Source: Cruorifilaria tuberocauda (lineage: Eukaryota; Nematoda; Chromadorea; Rhabditida; Onchocercidae). Taken from it: DNA of 61,333 nt. Below the pieces are notes generated by a model that saw only the letters and a program-made list of their open reading frames with translations, was not told the DNA's origin and made no database searches. Position numbers and translations under genes: made by a program. Shown here in pieces: positions 25,626 to 38,958 of the stretch; within the stretch, counting starts at the first letter, position 1; the number at the start of each line of letters is the position of its first letter. Where the stretch lies: positions 1-61,333 of the forward strand of contig JABVXU010000335.1 of assembly GCA_013365365.1 (NCBI GenBank), read 5' to 3'.

Positions 25626-27640
25626 ACTAAACGACAGATTTATCATTCAATTCGAAAATTGCTCATTTCACATTTCATTCATTCAATTATCAGAATGATA
25701 AACAATTGGATTTACATAATTTCTGTATTTTCTATTATTCATTTCAACTGTTTTCATTCATTTTTACTGCTTATTTAATGAATTATCGTTGAAATACTTC
25801 TGCGTTATCAAGAAAACCGAAATTCTTTTTTCGAGAAAATCTTTCGTCTTATTTTATTATCACTTCTTTCCTTTTTTCCACGTTGTCTTTCTTTTTCCAA
25901 TTTTCCTTTTTTCTTTTTCATCTCATTTTCACTTTTCATTCGTTGTTCGATCATTCACTCTGTTCTCTTTTGCCATTGCTCAATTTTAACCGATTATTTT
26001 TCCTTCAACGTCTCGCCCTCTCTCTCATTCCTTACGATCCTTTTTGATATAATTTAATTTTAAAGCCGAAGAAAGATATGCAACTGATATGTTACTTCCA
26101 TCGCTTAACTAATTGTCGGTAATCAACTCTTTCACATTACTCCAAAATTACCATTCCTTCTCTCTCTCTCCCTTTTATTTGAATTTTTTCTCTTGTCTCA
26201 TTAATTATTGGTAGTAATAGATTGGAATTCAATAACTAAAATGATAGTACTCTAAAAATAGTTAACTGGATCTACATTTACTTCTCTAAAATTGCTTGAA
26301 TTCTTGAATTTCGATTCAAATTTCGTATCATCAAGCAAAAGTTGAATAGTGAGCTGGAATTATTTGAGTTTAAAAGTTGATCGATTTCAACCGATCACAA
26401 GCAATAACTTCAATTTTTGTAAAAACACGCAAAAAACAGTAAGGTATGAAAAGAAAGTTTGGAGATTTTTAGTGTATCAAGAAAGTAATAGTAATTCTCC
26501 GTTGTTTAATTGATGATCAAAATAGTCACTAATTAACAATAACCTAAATGAATGAAATAGAAATTGAAACAAAAGAATTCCATCCCTGTCTGAATGACCA
26601 TCCGCAGAGATTATGTCCGATATAATCTGTCGCACTATAAATAAACGATCAGTCAATCTTAGTAACCTATAGATGTCAAACAAATCTTCAAATCAATTTC
26701 AAATTTCTAGAAATGTTCACTTACAAATTTAAAATTTGATATGGCACAGTGATGAAATGACGAGAAATCTGTTGAAAATTAACAATTTTCGTGTAGAACT
26801 TTATAATCCTTAGAAAAAAGAAGACCACTTTGTGCCTCTTCGCCCTTGACCATAACCAATGAATACATTTCGCAAAATTTTTCATCAAGGCAAAAAGAAG
26901 GAAAGAGGAAAAAGAAGAAGGAAAGGTGATAAGATGAACCTTAAAAATAATCTGAGGAAGAATAACATTTTATCATTAATCATTATTCTTGACACATATA
27001 CCTTTCCGATATCCGATATAACTAAACTTCTTTTAAGAGCTTAAAGTTTTAGCATTTTCTTTAACTACTAAGTTTTATATATTTTTTTGATATGAATCAA
27101 AAGAGCGTTATCTTTCTCATGAAGCTATTTTATATGATGTGGAATTTCACGCTGTGTTGTTTCATGCCTTTCATTTATTCTTTTCTTCTCCTTACTAAAA
27201 TTTCAAAAATTCAGTGGGATTTTCCATGGCAGCAGGTATTTGATGAAATTGAAGACAATGAAGCATTTCGCAGATTTTTTCTACAGATTTTACATATTTC
27301 CTTTTTATTTGACAAGAAATTAAATGTGAGGAAATTCATTAAAAAAGAAACAAAAACTTGGTGAATCATGTTTGTTAATTAATTACATCATAAAAGTGAG
27401 AGGAAAATTTGCTAACTTTTGCATTGTTATAAAGTAGATTGAAAGTACCTATTACATATTAATTACATTATTAAAGCATTCATGTATCATTGTGCATCTA
27501 AGCGCGTTAAAATTTGATTTGCGCGCAATATGTTTCACGCATTAATTCATGCATGCATTAATTTTATCAATTCAAATTGAAGAATTCAGAGTGACAATTG
27601 AGTAAAATTTATTAACTGAAACTAAATCATGGGAGAAAGG

Positions 27641-27680
27641 AATAATAATAATAATAATAAATAACCATAATAATAATAAC

Positions 27681-27732
<52 letters not shown>
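27641..27732. repeat. (TAA)n microsatellite
   Basis: About 30 AAT/TAA units with a few interruptions near 27661-27682. It causes a poly-leucine open frame on the minus strand that should be ignored. Confidence 0.9.
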
Positions 27733-29670
27733 GTGGTAATAAATAGGAGTGACGAAAGTTTGTTTTTATTCGGCATTTTTTTAATTTAAGGAATGAAATT
27801 TGAAAAATTCGAAAATTGTCAGGTATGTCCGTTTCTGTCAACCCAAAAGAATTACTGAGGCTAAAGACTTGAGTTCAAATACAATATAGCTTTGTTTGTA
27901 AAACAATTTTAATGGCAACTGTTTGCTCTTTTCGATAATTTTAGCATTTATGAGAATTATTTCGTTTTTTCTTTTGCTTACATTTAATAAAATGATGTTA
28001 TTAATAGTTATGTTTGAATTCAGAGCTTTACAATCTTATCATGTCATTATTTATGTAAGCACATGTAGAGATTTAAGATTCTCTTATTCCTTTAATTGTT
28101 AAAAATAAACAACTAAGAAACTAAGGAAACTATTTTAAATTCAATTTCTAAAACATTTGCTGTGTAATGAATGAAAAATGATTAGGTACGTGGATAGTGT
28201 TAAGTGTAAAATATGATTGTTAAGTGAATGTAAAGGTGCTAGAAGTTTATAAGCTGTAGGAAGGGTTGTGATGATTGAAGCGAACGATTTCAATTTTAAG
28301 ATATAAACAAAATTTTAGTGAAAGTGTAAATTCAGCCAATAAATATGAGAATTAATACCACTTATTGATTTCTATCCAGGATTGTTTGTTAATCATGTTC
28401 AATAAATCAGGTGTATGAAAAACGAAGTTAATGAAATAATAGTCATTACGCTATCTTGGATAGGGAAAAGTTTCAAATAAATACCGTTGTGAATTTATTG
28501 CTTATCAAAATATTATCCATAAACGTGAGAATGGGTCTTTAACTTTTAATTAATTAGATTAGAATTAAATTAATTTGAATAAAACTATGAATACACATAT
28601 ATATATATAGTAAAAAATGCTAGTATTTTGCTAAATTTGAATAAGTTAAAGTCTAATTTCAAGTAAAGTTAAGATGGTGAGTGATAATGAAACTTGTGAA
28701 TATTCGCAACACAGAAGAATATTATTTAAAGAATTTGAAAATACTTTTTTGAATAAAATCATCGAATATAGAAAATGCTTGATGTAGGAGAGATGAATAA
28801 GAGGAAAAATAGCAATAAAAGATAAATTCGCAATCAATTAATTAACTGACCAGTTCGCTGGAATCAAATATCCCTCATTATACTACTGACTGTTCATAAT
28901 TTTCCATTTGTTGTTTTCTACCAAAATCTGTAAATTTATCTAAATGCATAATTTTTGAAATTCCAGCAAACTTTGTCATAAACAAAAATAATCATCATGT
29001 GAAAATCATTTCAACAGCATTTTTTCCTTCATACCTATAATGACAGAGAATCATTTCAATCATTCCAAAAAAAAGAGTAATTCAAAACAAGTTAATTAAC
29101 CAACCCTTTTTGAAATAAGAAAACGACCATTGAAGCGATCATACTAAAAAGTATAATGGAAGACATGTGAGCATGAAATGACATTTATAGCAAAGAAAAA
29201 TTCTTTACTTAAATAACTGATTAGTGAATGAAATTATACAACTAGCATATTGAAATCGACGAATTATAGCACAGTTAAATTTCAAGAAGTAATTTAGCAG
29301 TTAATTAGCATTATAAATAAATAGCAAAAATTCATTGCTACAATTCCACAGCGATCAATCAAAGAAATGATAAATTTCCAAATTTCTTTATCACTTGTTT
29401 TTTTATATCATTACTGTTATAATTTATTTAATAAAAACAATCAGTGAATTCTCCCATACTTTCAAAGTGAAAATTTTCGTACAAAAAAGTTTGTCTGTGA
29501 TGAAATATTTTCAAAACATATATCATTCAGATAATTTAATGGATCAATCAATTATTCATTCATTTAGTCATTCATATCAAATATTGACGAAATGAAAAAA
29601 AGGTTCAATTTAAGAATTGCTTGTTTTCTGTCTTTTTTTTTCTGTTTTATTTTTTATTGTTTTTTAAATG

Positions 29671-29760
29671 GAAAGGGAAGAGAAAGCGAGAGGAAGAGAG
29701 AGAGAGAAAAAGGAAGAAAGAGAGGGAGAGAAGAGAGAAATGGAAGAAGAGGAAGAAAAG
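29671..29760. repeat. Polypurine GA/GAA tract
   Basis: About 90 bases are almost entirely purine on the plus strand, made of GA, GAA and GGAA steps. It can form triplex DNA and produces an artificial Arg/Glu/Lys-rich frame. Confidence 0.8.
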
Positions 29761-32700
29761 AATTTGATGAATTACGCCCGTTATTACAATTAGTTTTATC
29801 AACAGGAAGAACGGAATGAAAAAACTTTTCTTCCTTTCAGGGACAGAAATATTTTTGATAGAATTTTTTCGTGTTTTTAGAAGAAAAAATTTTTAACAAA
29901 ATTTATGATTGAAATTATCAATCAAATGTTTTTCGATTTTGTGCCAAATTTTCCTCATTTTTTTTAAATAAAAGCTAAAACAAAAATTTCAGATAATTAT
30001 TAAATTATGAAAAATTTTTAAGCAAAAAATTAATAATTTTAGAAATGAGATAAAATCGAAATGCTAAATTTCATTTGTTATAACAACTGAAAGTGCAAAA
30101 AAGGTGAAACTTGCAATTTTGAGATAGGAACAATAGTATTACATGACTGTATCTCATATCATTGCGTTGCTCGATTACATTTGACCTCCAAATCAAAAAT
30201 TTGTATTTCAATGAGCCATTTAAGGAGATTTAAATCGCGCAAATATGACCAATAAATTCAAAAAATTAAACTGCTTTTATGAGTAATCAAAACTTTTTCA
30301 ATGTTAATAGTACACTGTTTGCTAAAATAACTTCAAATGTTTTCACAAGTTTGTATAAGTTTAATTAAATTTCGATATCAGTATCTGATAAACACTTCAT
30401 TCGTCTTATGACGTCTTCAAACTGCAGTTCAACATCATTTAATAAAATAATCAAAATTTTTGAACTATTACAATATCGTTAGAAAAAATTTCACTAAATT
30501 TACTAATCGAAAGACTAATTAATCTTAACAAATAAAACTGAACGGATGAAGCAAAAGTAAACTGTGTTGTTATGAATAAGCATTTGACATTGAGAAAGAG
30601 TGAAAAATCAAAGAAAGGAAAAGAACACTTTCCTTTCTAAAGATTTGAATGAAATGTTTTCATTCATCTCAAAAAACTTCCATAATTATTGAAATCTTTG
30701 CCATCTAAAATAAATAATTGTAGTTTTGATCAGGGCAAAACTGTACTTAATGTTGAAATAAGGCAGTTTCTTGTATTGAAAAATCTCTGTTACTTCAATC
30801 TATCATCAATTTACCTGTCACTTTTGAAAAGATCAACTGGAGAAAAAGAAAAGAAAAAAGCTTCATCTCTCTGGAAATAAAATTTAAATTTAATTTCGAT
30901 TTATAGAATTAAAATTGAATGCAACGAGTTTGAATTTTAGATAAATTTTCCACTTCATTTTCCATAATTCAAAGTTTTTTCTTCAGTTTAATAAATAAAA
31001 TGTACTGCAAATTTCAAATAGGAAAATTAGAATTTAAAAATATCTGGAAGTTAAACGTTTAAAACTTTCTCCTATACGTTTATAGCTAGTACTAAAAGAT
31101 AAGCTTCGCTGGATAAAGCTAAGAAGAGTGTGAAATCGGAACCGGAAAGGCTATACAAATGTTCATGTGAAAGGTTTTTAACTTCCAGCTTTCTTGCTTA
31201 AAGCTAGAAATTTGCTATTAGCTAGATTTTGATAAAAATACTTTTAAAGAAGTGTGAAAAAGGACAGAATGTAATTGAAACGAATGAACTATGAATTAAG
31301 AAACCTGAAAGATGAGCAGTTCTCTTTTTGTTCTAGAAAATCTAGATTTGAAAAACTGTAGCATTTTCAGAGAGTATCAAAATCATTAAAATTTTCCTCA
31401 CTACATTTCAGTAATTCTATTCATTGAATTTATTAATTAATTTATGACAGTTTTTTCTTTTCTACTCTTATTGAATGTGTGAAAGTGAAAATGGAAGCAA
31501 TTGGTAAGTGTAGTAATACAGTAATTATTTCTGTAATGCACATGATGTTGACAATTTCCTGTTTAAACTTGACAACAAAAAACCCGATCCTTTCAGCATT
31601 TCTGTTTGAAAATCTTGCAGTCAAAGTAATCATGTTTTCCTGTGTTCAAAGATTTTAATCAGTTGCTTTCGTTTAACCAAATCGAAAGAAAATAATTTCA
31701 AAATTGGAAAAAAATTATTAATTTGAAATATTGAATTAAAAAAAAAACAAATAAGGGAAAAGAAAAGGGGAAGAGAGGGAAATGAAAGGGAGAGAGAGAA
31801 TCTTTCATACATTCATTGTGCGAAGAAAACTTGAAAGAGTGAAAGATTTAAATTGTTGTGACTAAAGTGGGAAAAGGAGTGACGTTGTCTGATGAATCAT
31901 ACAGTTTCAAACATCATCCAAAACTGTTTAAAATTACACAGATCTCGAACAAAGTGGAAATCATTTCCCTTTTGCTTAATTTTTCCCTTTTTTTTTAAAA
32001 GAAGTATTATAAAATACATTATTGATAATATATATTGAAGAATTCCTAGCCGTAAAACCGGATCCGAATAGTCAGAGGAAGAAGAATAATGAAAAATGCT
32101 TCAATTAAAGTTTTGCAGTACAATTTGACGCAAAAGGAAATGGTGAAGAAAAATGGAAAAACAGAAGACAAAGTTATCGGTGTATATCTTATCCATTTTT
32201 GATCGTTTATTTAAAATAATTAGTTCCTTCTCTAATGGAAAAACTTGACATCAATACGAATGAATGAGAGTTAATTATCAAAATCAACAATTTTTGGCAA
32301 CAATTGTGAATCTTTCCCTCGAACAGTTGATAAGAAATAATTAAAAAATGAAAGTCTGAAAAATGAATCAATAATGATAATAGAAATGACTACAAGTTGT
32401 ACCAAAATGAATTGTACAATTCTTAGTCCTACAAACTAATAGCTTATAAACAATTATTTTGTTTAATCTAAAAAAAAAAAAAAATCAATGCGAAAATTTC
32501 ATCATTCATCCGATCATTCAAGAATGAAATCGATTTATCGCAAAGTTTTGTTACAGTCAAATTTATTTCGCTAGAAACATCGTTCGCTTCAACTTTACCC
32601 TCGAAATTTAAACTTATCTCGAGAGATTTAAATCATTAAACAATTCATTCACATTTACCTGAAATCAAAATTTTCAACAAAGTCTTCTATTTTTTTTCAA

Positions 32701-35700
32701 TTAAAAAATGCTGTGAAAAATGATCAAGTAATTATTATTTGTGACGATTGATCAGCAATGAAAAGTTATGAAAACAAATTTATGAAATAAACTGAAAGAA
32801 TAATTTTGGGAAGTTTCTGCTTTGAAGTAGAATGGAATGAACGATCGGAAGTGTGCCGTGCACTCTCGTCAACAACAACAATTCACTAGTCATACGTGGT
32901 AATCGAAAGCAATTTTCTATCACAATATCAATTTTTTCAATTTCTTTCCTCCATTGTTCCGAGGAAGTTCAATTTTTCACCCAATACATTACTTTTTTCC
33001 TCACTCAATTATTTTTCTACGCAATATTAATAACATATCCAGGTAATCTCACTGTTATTATTAAACGTTTGCTTATACTTTTCCTGTAATGAAAATTTTT
33101 ATCGTAAATCGATTTTACAAATGGAAATTATTTAATTTTGAATTTGTAATACAATGATTAAATAAATATCAATGATAATAGGAAGACTATTTATTAATGT
33201 TTGTATCAGGAAAAAAAGTTGATTTTTTCTACTTAATCTACTAGTTCAGGATATCAATCATTATCATCAATGGATAAAATATACAATTTTGGATTAAACG
33301 AAAGAACTGAATATTGCTATGAATAGTTGTGTAATAATGAATAGAAATGTAAAACTGAATGAAAGTATATGAATGGATCTTGACTTTTATAAAACCAACA
33401 ATTTTGGAGCCAGGTGAAAATGAAAAATAAAAGCTGGACAATGTATAAAATGGATGATAATAGCAACAAATGATATAACAATCATATTGCTTTCAAATTA
33501 AAATGGATTATCAAAAAAAATTTTTTATAATCAGTCAAATGTAACGTTTAGTTGTAATCTTACCGCCATTATCAAATATTTGTCAACTTTTTTCCGTACA
33601 TGCAAAACTTTGTAATACTATAATACCATTAGTCCTTCATCTGTTTCTTTTTTTTCACAATTAGCAATCTCTGATATAGAAATATTTCAAGTTATTGATA
33701 TACATATGATATTAATTACAGTTTAATACTATGGAATAGAAATTATTCAATTCTAAAAACGTAAAACAACGATTAAATCAAGCAAAGCAAATATTTACTA
33801 TCGAACTATCAATTAACTTTATGTCAGATGGGGAAAAGTTTGTTTTACCACGATAATTTGCGCAAAGTAACAGCTTGATTGATTTAATTTTAATAAAAAA
33901 ACATCGAAATAACTTTTTTTTTTAAAATAAAACTGATAGTGATTCATTGTTTTAATTCAACATGAAGTGATAGAGAAGTATTTTGAGTCAAATTTAATAG
34001 TCCCATAATTATATGATAATAATTGACGAGTTAAAAAGTAAAAAGTTTCGCATGTTGACAATACAAATTTTAGCTATTTTAAAAACTATTCTCAAAATAT
34101 TATCAATCGATAGTGATTTATCAGTTTTAAACCTTTTTCTCCCAAAAATTTTGCTACATTTATAATAGATTATTTAATTTGTAGTTCTTTAGCTAACAAT
34201 CATTAAATTAATTAGTTGTAGAAATTAAAAAAAAAGAAACTTCAACTGCAGCGAACAGCACTACAAACCAATTTATTATTGCTAGTATTGCTACTATCAT
34301 TATTAACTATTATTGTTGTTGTACAACAAGCAATTCAGCTGGAATACTGTACGTTTTTCCAATGAATCCTAAAATGGAACTATCTTAGTAAGATTAAAGT
34401 TTTAATTCTTTAAAATCTTACATACTTTTAGTTGGTTTAATTTAACTGAAAAAATTAATGAAATTAAACTGATCTGAACGCTAAATAAAATAACTTTGTT
34501 TCACTATTTTCATCGAAGTAATAACCACTGCTATCATAAATTATGGTAGCAATTCTGAGAACGAATAAAATTTGATTGCGATAACTGCATGAAAACAACA
34601 ATAGGAAATAGGAATATTAATTTTGGTGAAAAGTAATGTTAACATAGATTTTCGAGATTAAATCACTTTAAAGTATCATGGAATTTCATAAATAAAAGTG
34701 ATTTTAATAAAGCGCAAATAACGAAAAGAGAATTTGAGCTTAACTTATTGAATGTTTGCTTGAAGTACGGCAAATAGAAGCTGGAATCCTACAAATCTTT
34801 AGATTTTGAACTTTTTCTCTTTAAATAGTAATCTTTATCATATTTCAAACGCATAAAGAAATGATAAAGAATAATTCGCAATAAAATCTGTTTGCAAATC
34901 GAAAGTTAACTTTGATGAAGATTTACAAGCATTATCCAACAAATTATAAAAATGATGATTGCTACAAATTTACTGGTGGATAGTAATATTAATAAAAAAT
35001 ATAGCAGTGATTGAAAATGGTGAGAGAACTAAATTTATCATTATTATAATCTACCTTGTTTACTGGTAACATTTTCCCTACCAATAATTATTGTTGTTAT
35101 CACATCTTTGGTCTCACAGTTAACCTATTTGTTTCCTTTGATTTACAGATTCCCTAGAATGCAGCTAATGATTTACATTGGATGACCCCCTATTATAACC
35201 AATTTCATCTCAATGTATCTCTAATTCTTTGTTTACCGTACAATAATAACCTTACGAACTTGCATACTGTGAGTTTCATCCAGAAGGGACCGATTGACCT
35301 TTCTCGTAAACATAAGGTTCGAACTCCGCCCAACTCGAGGAAAAAAATACGGTCACCTCAAGAGTAGTTAATCTCAAAAAAACGAACTGAAAACAAGCAT
35401 GACAACAGTGACAACCAACGAGAAGCAACGATCAGGATGATCGATAAGGAACGCAATCAGTGATCGACCATTATCATTACTCAGCTCAGTTGTATTATAA
35501 AGTCATAGCTAAATAACCTTTCTCTCAATTCCAAGTTCTCATTTGATTCGAGATTGGCATAAAAAAAATCACAAGAATGCTACTGCTACTAGTTTATGCG
35601 CTTGCTTTGCTATTGCTAAAATGATATGATTCAAGCATAATTTTAGTTCAAAATCGAAAATTAAAACAATGTATGGAAAAGATGTAACCTAAATTTATAA

Positions 35701-36770
35701 TCTCAAATCATCAAATCATCCTATATTATCATTTCTAAAGATAATAATATAATTAAAGTCAAATAGCGCACTATTTAATAATCCAAGATTTAGTTTACCT
35801 TTTCATTGTTCGTCTTATACCACAGATTTTACCGTTATAATATGTAACAGCATATTCTCAATGAATATTATCTCTCCAAACTTCACAAGTCATCGTAATT
35901 ATAGTAATGAAAGAAAAGTTTATTAGATTTAATTAATAAGCACAAGTTCAATGTATATATAGATAATAGTGAATATATTAAAACGGAATTTCATTGAAAA
36001 AGAAGGACGAACAGCTGCTGTAGGCGGTATTGGTTGGGAGTAAGTGCTCGATTGCGGTGTTGGTGACAATTGCCAATTAGGTCATTGCCATTTCTGCTAC
36101 ATTTCGTTCTATATTTTTAAAAAAAATTAAAAAAGTTCTACTTTATTCCGCATGGATTTATTGAAGGATGTGATGACAATAACTTATTGAAAAGGAAGCA
36201 CAAATTGATGAGAAAAGGGAAAAAAGGATTCATTTACTTTTGCTTCATTCACTCTTCTATACAACTGATAATGTATAATAAAATCATTTATCTTTTTAGC
36301 TTTTGATTTCAATAAATTAAAACGAAATTTATGCTAGAGCATTCTTCTTAAACTTTAAAAGTTCTAATTAGCAAAAGGATTATCAATCAAAATATATCAG
36401 CTTAAAAAAATCCCTTTAAATTTAATATTTAAGTAATATTAGATATTTAAGCAGTTTTTTTTATTAGATAAATCTGTGAAGAAATAGAAATTCAAAAATC
36501 TGATTATGATCAAATTCATTCATGAATCCTTCCGTCAAATCAAATTTAAAGCGGATAAATGTAAAACAAACTTCGTTACGCTCCAAGAAATCTATGACAA
36601 TGAGAGAAAAAAATTTCGATAAATTTTACCTAATCATATCATAATTAATATAACGGAAAACTGATGATTATACTGCAACTGGAAAATGTTTTGGATTTTT
36701 AAAATATGAGAGGTAACGGAATAAAACTTTCACGACAACTCAATTATTTATAAGCACTCCTATTTCGTGA

Positions 36771-36795
36771 TTACACGTGTGTGTAACACGTGTAA
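36771..36795. promoter_or_regulatory. Palindrome with two CACGTG E-boxes
   Basis: TTACACGTG at 36771-36779 is the exact reverse complement of CACGTGTAA at 36787-36795, with a 7-base spacer. Each arm carries the CACGTG core bound by bHLH-type factors. It lies about 1.1 kb upstream of the GC-rich leader of the FOG-3-like gene. A regulatory role is inference. Confidence 0.45.
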
Positions 36796-37839
36796 ATATA
36801 TGGGTAATTATATGGTAGGCCTACGGATCGCAATGAAATTAGAAAATGTCGAATTTATTGCTAACAGGAATCTTTAAAATATCGGGGTTTCTTCTTAAGC
36901 ATTCAGGAAAGCTAAAAATTATGGTGGTAAAATCAAGCCTGTCTTAATGATAACAATCGATTTTTTTAATGCATAATTTTTTACTGTAAAATATAAAATT
37001 TAATATGAAAAGTTCACAACTTTTAAATATAAAAATTTTTTTAATGGGTTAGTTTCTACATTAAGTTATTAGTGCTTTGATCAAAATTGTTTGCTTTAAT
37101 GATAAAACTTTAAATTAAAGTTTTCAGTTGATTGAAGTTAATGTCTGATGACATTTAATTCAGAAGGAACACAAAACCTATTATTTGCATTTCTCGAGAT
37201 TAAACCAGGAAAATATCACCAATGCATAATTCTCCTAGAAGTATAATAGTGATTCTCACTTATTTTCAAAAGTTCTAAAAAGAATTGCCTGCAAATTATC
37301 AAATGCATCATAATATCACTTTTTCTGTTAAATATTTGAAAGATATTGTAACTTTCATACAATTTGAAAACAGCTGAAGACATTCGAATTTTAGAAATCT
37401 GAAATTATCAACTAAGGAAAATGAAAAGAGAAAATTATTCAAGTATGAGAAATTTTATCCGAACTCTTTCACAACAGAAGTTTTGCAATGAACATATTAT
37501 TTGCAATTGATAGATGATGATCCAGAGGAAGATTTTTGATTAGCAATTCCAAAAATTCTGATATTAACTGAATGAATAAGCAAAATAGTTATAACTGTCC
37601 TCCTCTCTTCCTGAATGCTTCAAAAAAAATTGAAAAAAATACATTTGATTTGATAATTGGTAACTATGACTAACCATACGTTCTTTATGATTGTTAAATT
37701 ATAGTAAAACTATCATATATAGTTTATACAATGCTATTCGCTTTATTAATAATAATGATTTTATAGTTATAAGCAGTAAAATTATCATTATTAATCATTA
37801 ATCATAAACCGTAGTATAAAAAAATTGTGCGTCAACCGA

Positions 37840-38018
37840 ACACAACGCACTCAGGTCCTGGACCACCCACATCGCTACTGGAACGGTATTTTGGACCGTG
37901 ACGTCAGCTATTTCATCATTCTGTCGACTGTGCGAGCTCGCGAGCGGTAGGTTCTCACTAGCGTTCTCAGTGCGTTGGTGTGTGAATTAGGTTCTAGTGA
38001 TTTTTCGATGTGTAAAGG
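37840..38018 (+). promoter_or_regulatory. Candidate promoter and non-coding first exon of the FOG-3-like gene
   Basis: This stretch is markedly more GC-rich than its surroundings. It holds a perfect cAMP-response-type site TGACGTCA at 37899-37906, the palindromic GCGAGCTCGC near 37933 and, at its 3' edge, a good splice donor (AAAG/GTAAAC after 38018). A donor here could pair with the acceptor at 38952, making a spliced leader exon for the FOG-3-like gene. An ATG just before the donor would then give a short upstream frame overlapping the main start. A 72-codon frame at 37975-38193 with a hydrophobic middle could instead be a small protein, but nothing supports it further. Confidence 0.4.
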
Positions 38019-38245
38019 TAAACGAATGGTTGTTTTAGCTGATATTTCAATCGAAGCTAAGTATTTTGGACCAATTTTCGTCTTCTTGGTTACTTTTGTA
38101 GAAATATGGTTATGTTTATTATTGAGTTTATCACTTATGCTGCTTGAAGCGGAACATTTTAAATTAAATGGTCAAATTGTAAGTAATAATTAACGAACGT
38201 AGATGGCGTTTGCTTCTTCAAACTTTTTTTTCATCGAGCCCTACC

Positions 38246-38530
38246 CTAACTTTTTCCACGCAAACCTATTTTGAGCAACGACATAGAGGAAAAATTTGGT
38301 CGTTTTTTAGGTAACTTCTCATATGAAGCTACCTTGAGCAATTGTTATCATGCAACTAGTTCTTAGACTAATTTTGTAGGCAAGTTTTGTTACTTTTTAG
38401 ATAACTTTGTCAAGTGAAGCTGTCTTGAGCAATTTTTGTCACGTAAATAGTCTTTAGGCTACTTTTGTAGGTAGACTTTCGTTGCTGTTTAGGTAACTTT
38501 TTCATGTAAACTTGCTGCGTGCTATCGTTA
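38246..38530 (+). repeat. Degenerate direct repeats of about 90 bp
   Basis: Four diverged copies begin near 38246, 38311, 38401 and 38493, each with a TAACTTT-like start followed by AAGCT or AAACT, TTGAGCAA and, in the middle copies, GTAGGCAAGTTTTGTTACT or a variant. Spacings are about 65, 90 and 92 bases. They lie between the candidate leader exon and the first coding exon of the FOG-3-like gene. Confidence 0.65.
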
Positions 38531-38590
38531 ACGTTCAATTATGTCAAGTAAATATTTGCATATTAACACTCAGTTGCTTTTTGCATATAA

Positions 38591-38710
38591 CTCGTTGCAA
38601 ACAACTTAGATGGGTTTCTAGAAAGTTCTTCAGCTACACGGCTGCTACACGGCTATGAACCGTGTAGCTGAAGAACCTTCTAGAAACTCATCGAAGTTGT
38701 TGCAGCGGAG
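38591..38710. repeat. Long hairpin with arms of about 50 bp
   Basis: The arm at 38591-38641 pairs with 38660-38710. The inner 40 bases differ at only three positions (shared core GAAGTTCTTCAGCTACACGG or close variants), and the outer ends match with one gap and two mismatches. The loop is 18 bases and repeats part of the arm (GCTACACGG). It lies upstream of the FOG-3-like start. It could be a foldback transposable element, a source of small RNAs after transcription, or a structural element. Confidence 0.85.
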
Positions 38711-38944
38711 TAATATGCAAATTTTGTAAATGCTCCAAATGTAACTGTTTCCTGTCAAGTTGTTATTGGTTGCTTTCTTGTTTGTTGTGATCGGTCGGTT
38801 TCTCTTTGCTGTCTGTGATTAATTCTTCCTGGTTGTTCGAAATTTCTGGGTATGGTTGTAGTATTAGGCGAACTGAGTTCAGAATTTAGAAAATTGTTAA
38901 TTATTAGAAGTCCCTCTTATAATTCCTTATAGTTCTTTCCAATA

Positions 38945-38958
38945 ATTTCAGATCAAAA
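38945..38958 (+). promoter_or_regulatory. fog-3: Splice or SL1 trans-splice acceptor before the FOG-3-like ATG
   Basis: ATTTCAG ending at 38951 or thereabouts sits only a few bases before the ATG at 38959. An acceptor this close to a start codon is typical of nematode SL1 trans-splicing, but it could also receive a cis-spliced leader exon from about 38018. Confidence 0.5.

Larger units (their letters stand above)
22116..37800. other. Long region without a supported gene
   Basis: No gene could be built here. Short frames such as 26477-26683 (minus), 27092-27364 (plus), 29592-29819 (plus) and 32853-33089 (plus) lack recognisable domains or splice partners. The 29592 frame has a hydrophobic start followed by a purine-tract-encoded Arg/Glu run and is probably an artefact. 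Two patches of higher complexity, about 35170-35480 and 36000-36120, could be promoter or first-exon DNA of something I cannot identify. The GC-rich patch, simple repeats and E-box palindrome inside are listed separately. Confidence 0.45.

Noticed and set aside
27572..27841. Poly-leucine frame on the minus strand
   Set aside because: It is produced by the TAA microsatellite.
29592..29819. Frame with hydrophobic start and Arg/Glu-rich middle
   Set aside because: The middle is the polypurine tract read as protein; no family match or splice evidence.
35282..35370. GGTTCGAACTCC resembling a tRNA T-loop / B-box
   Set aside because: The flanking bases do not form a five-pair T stem and no acceptor or anticodon arm could be drawn.
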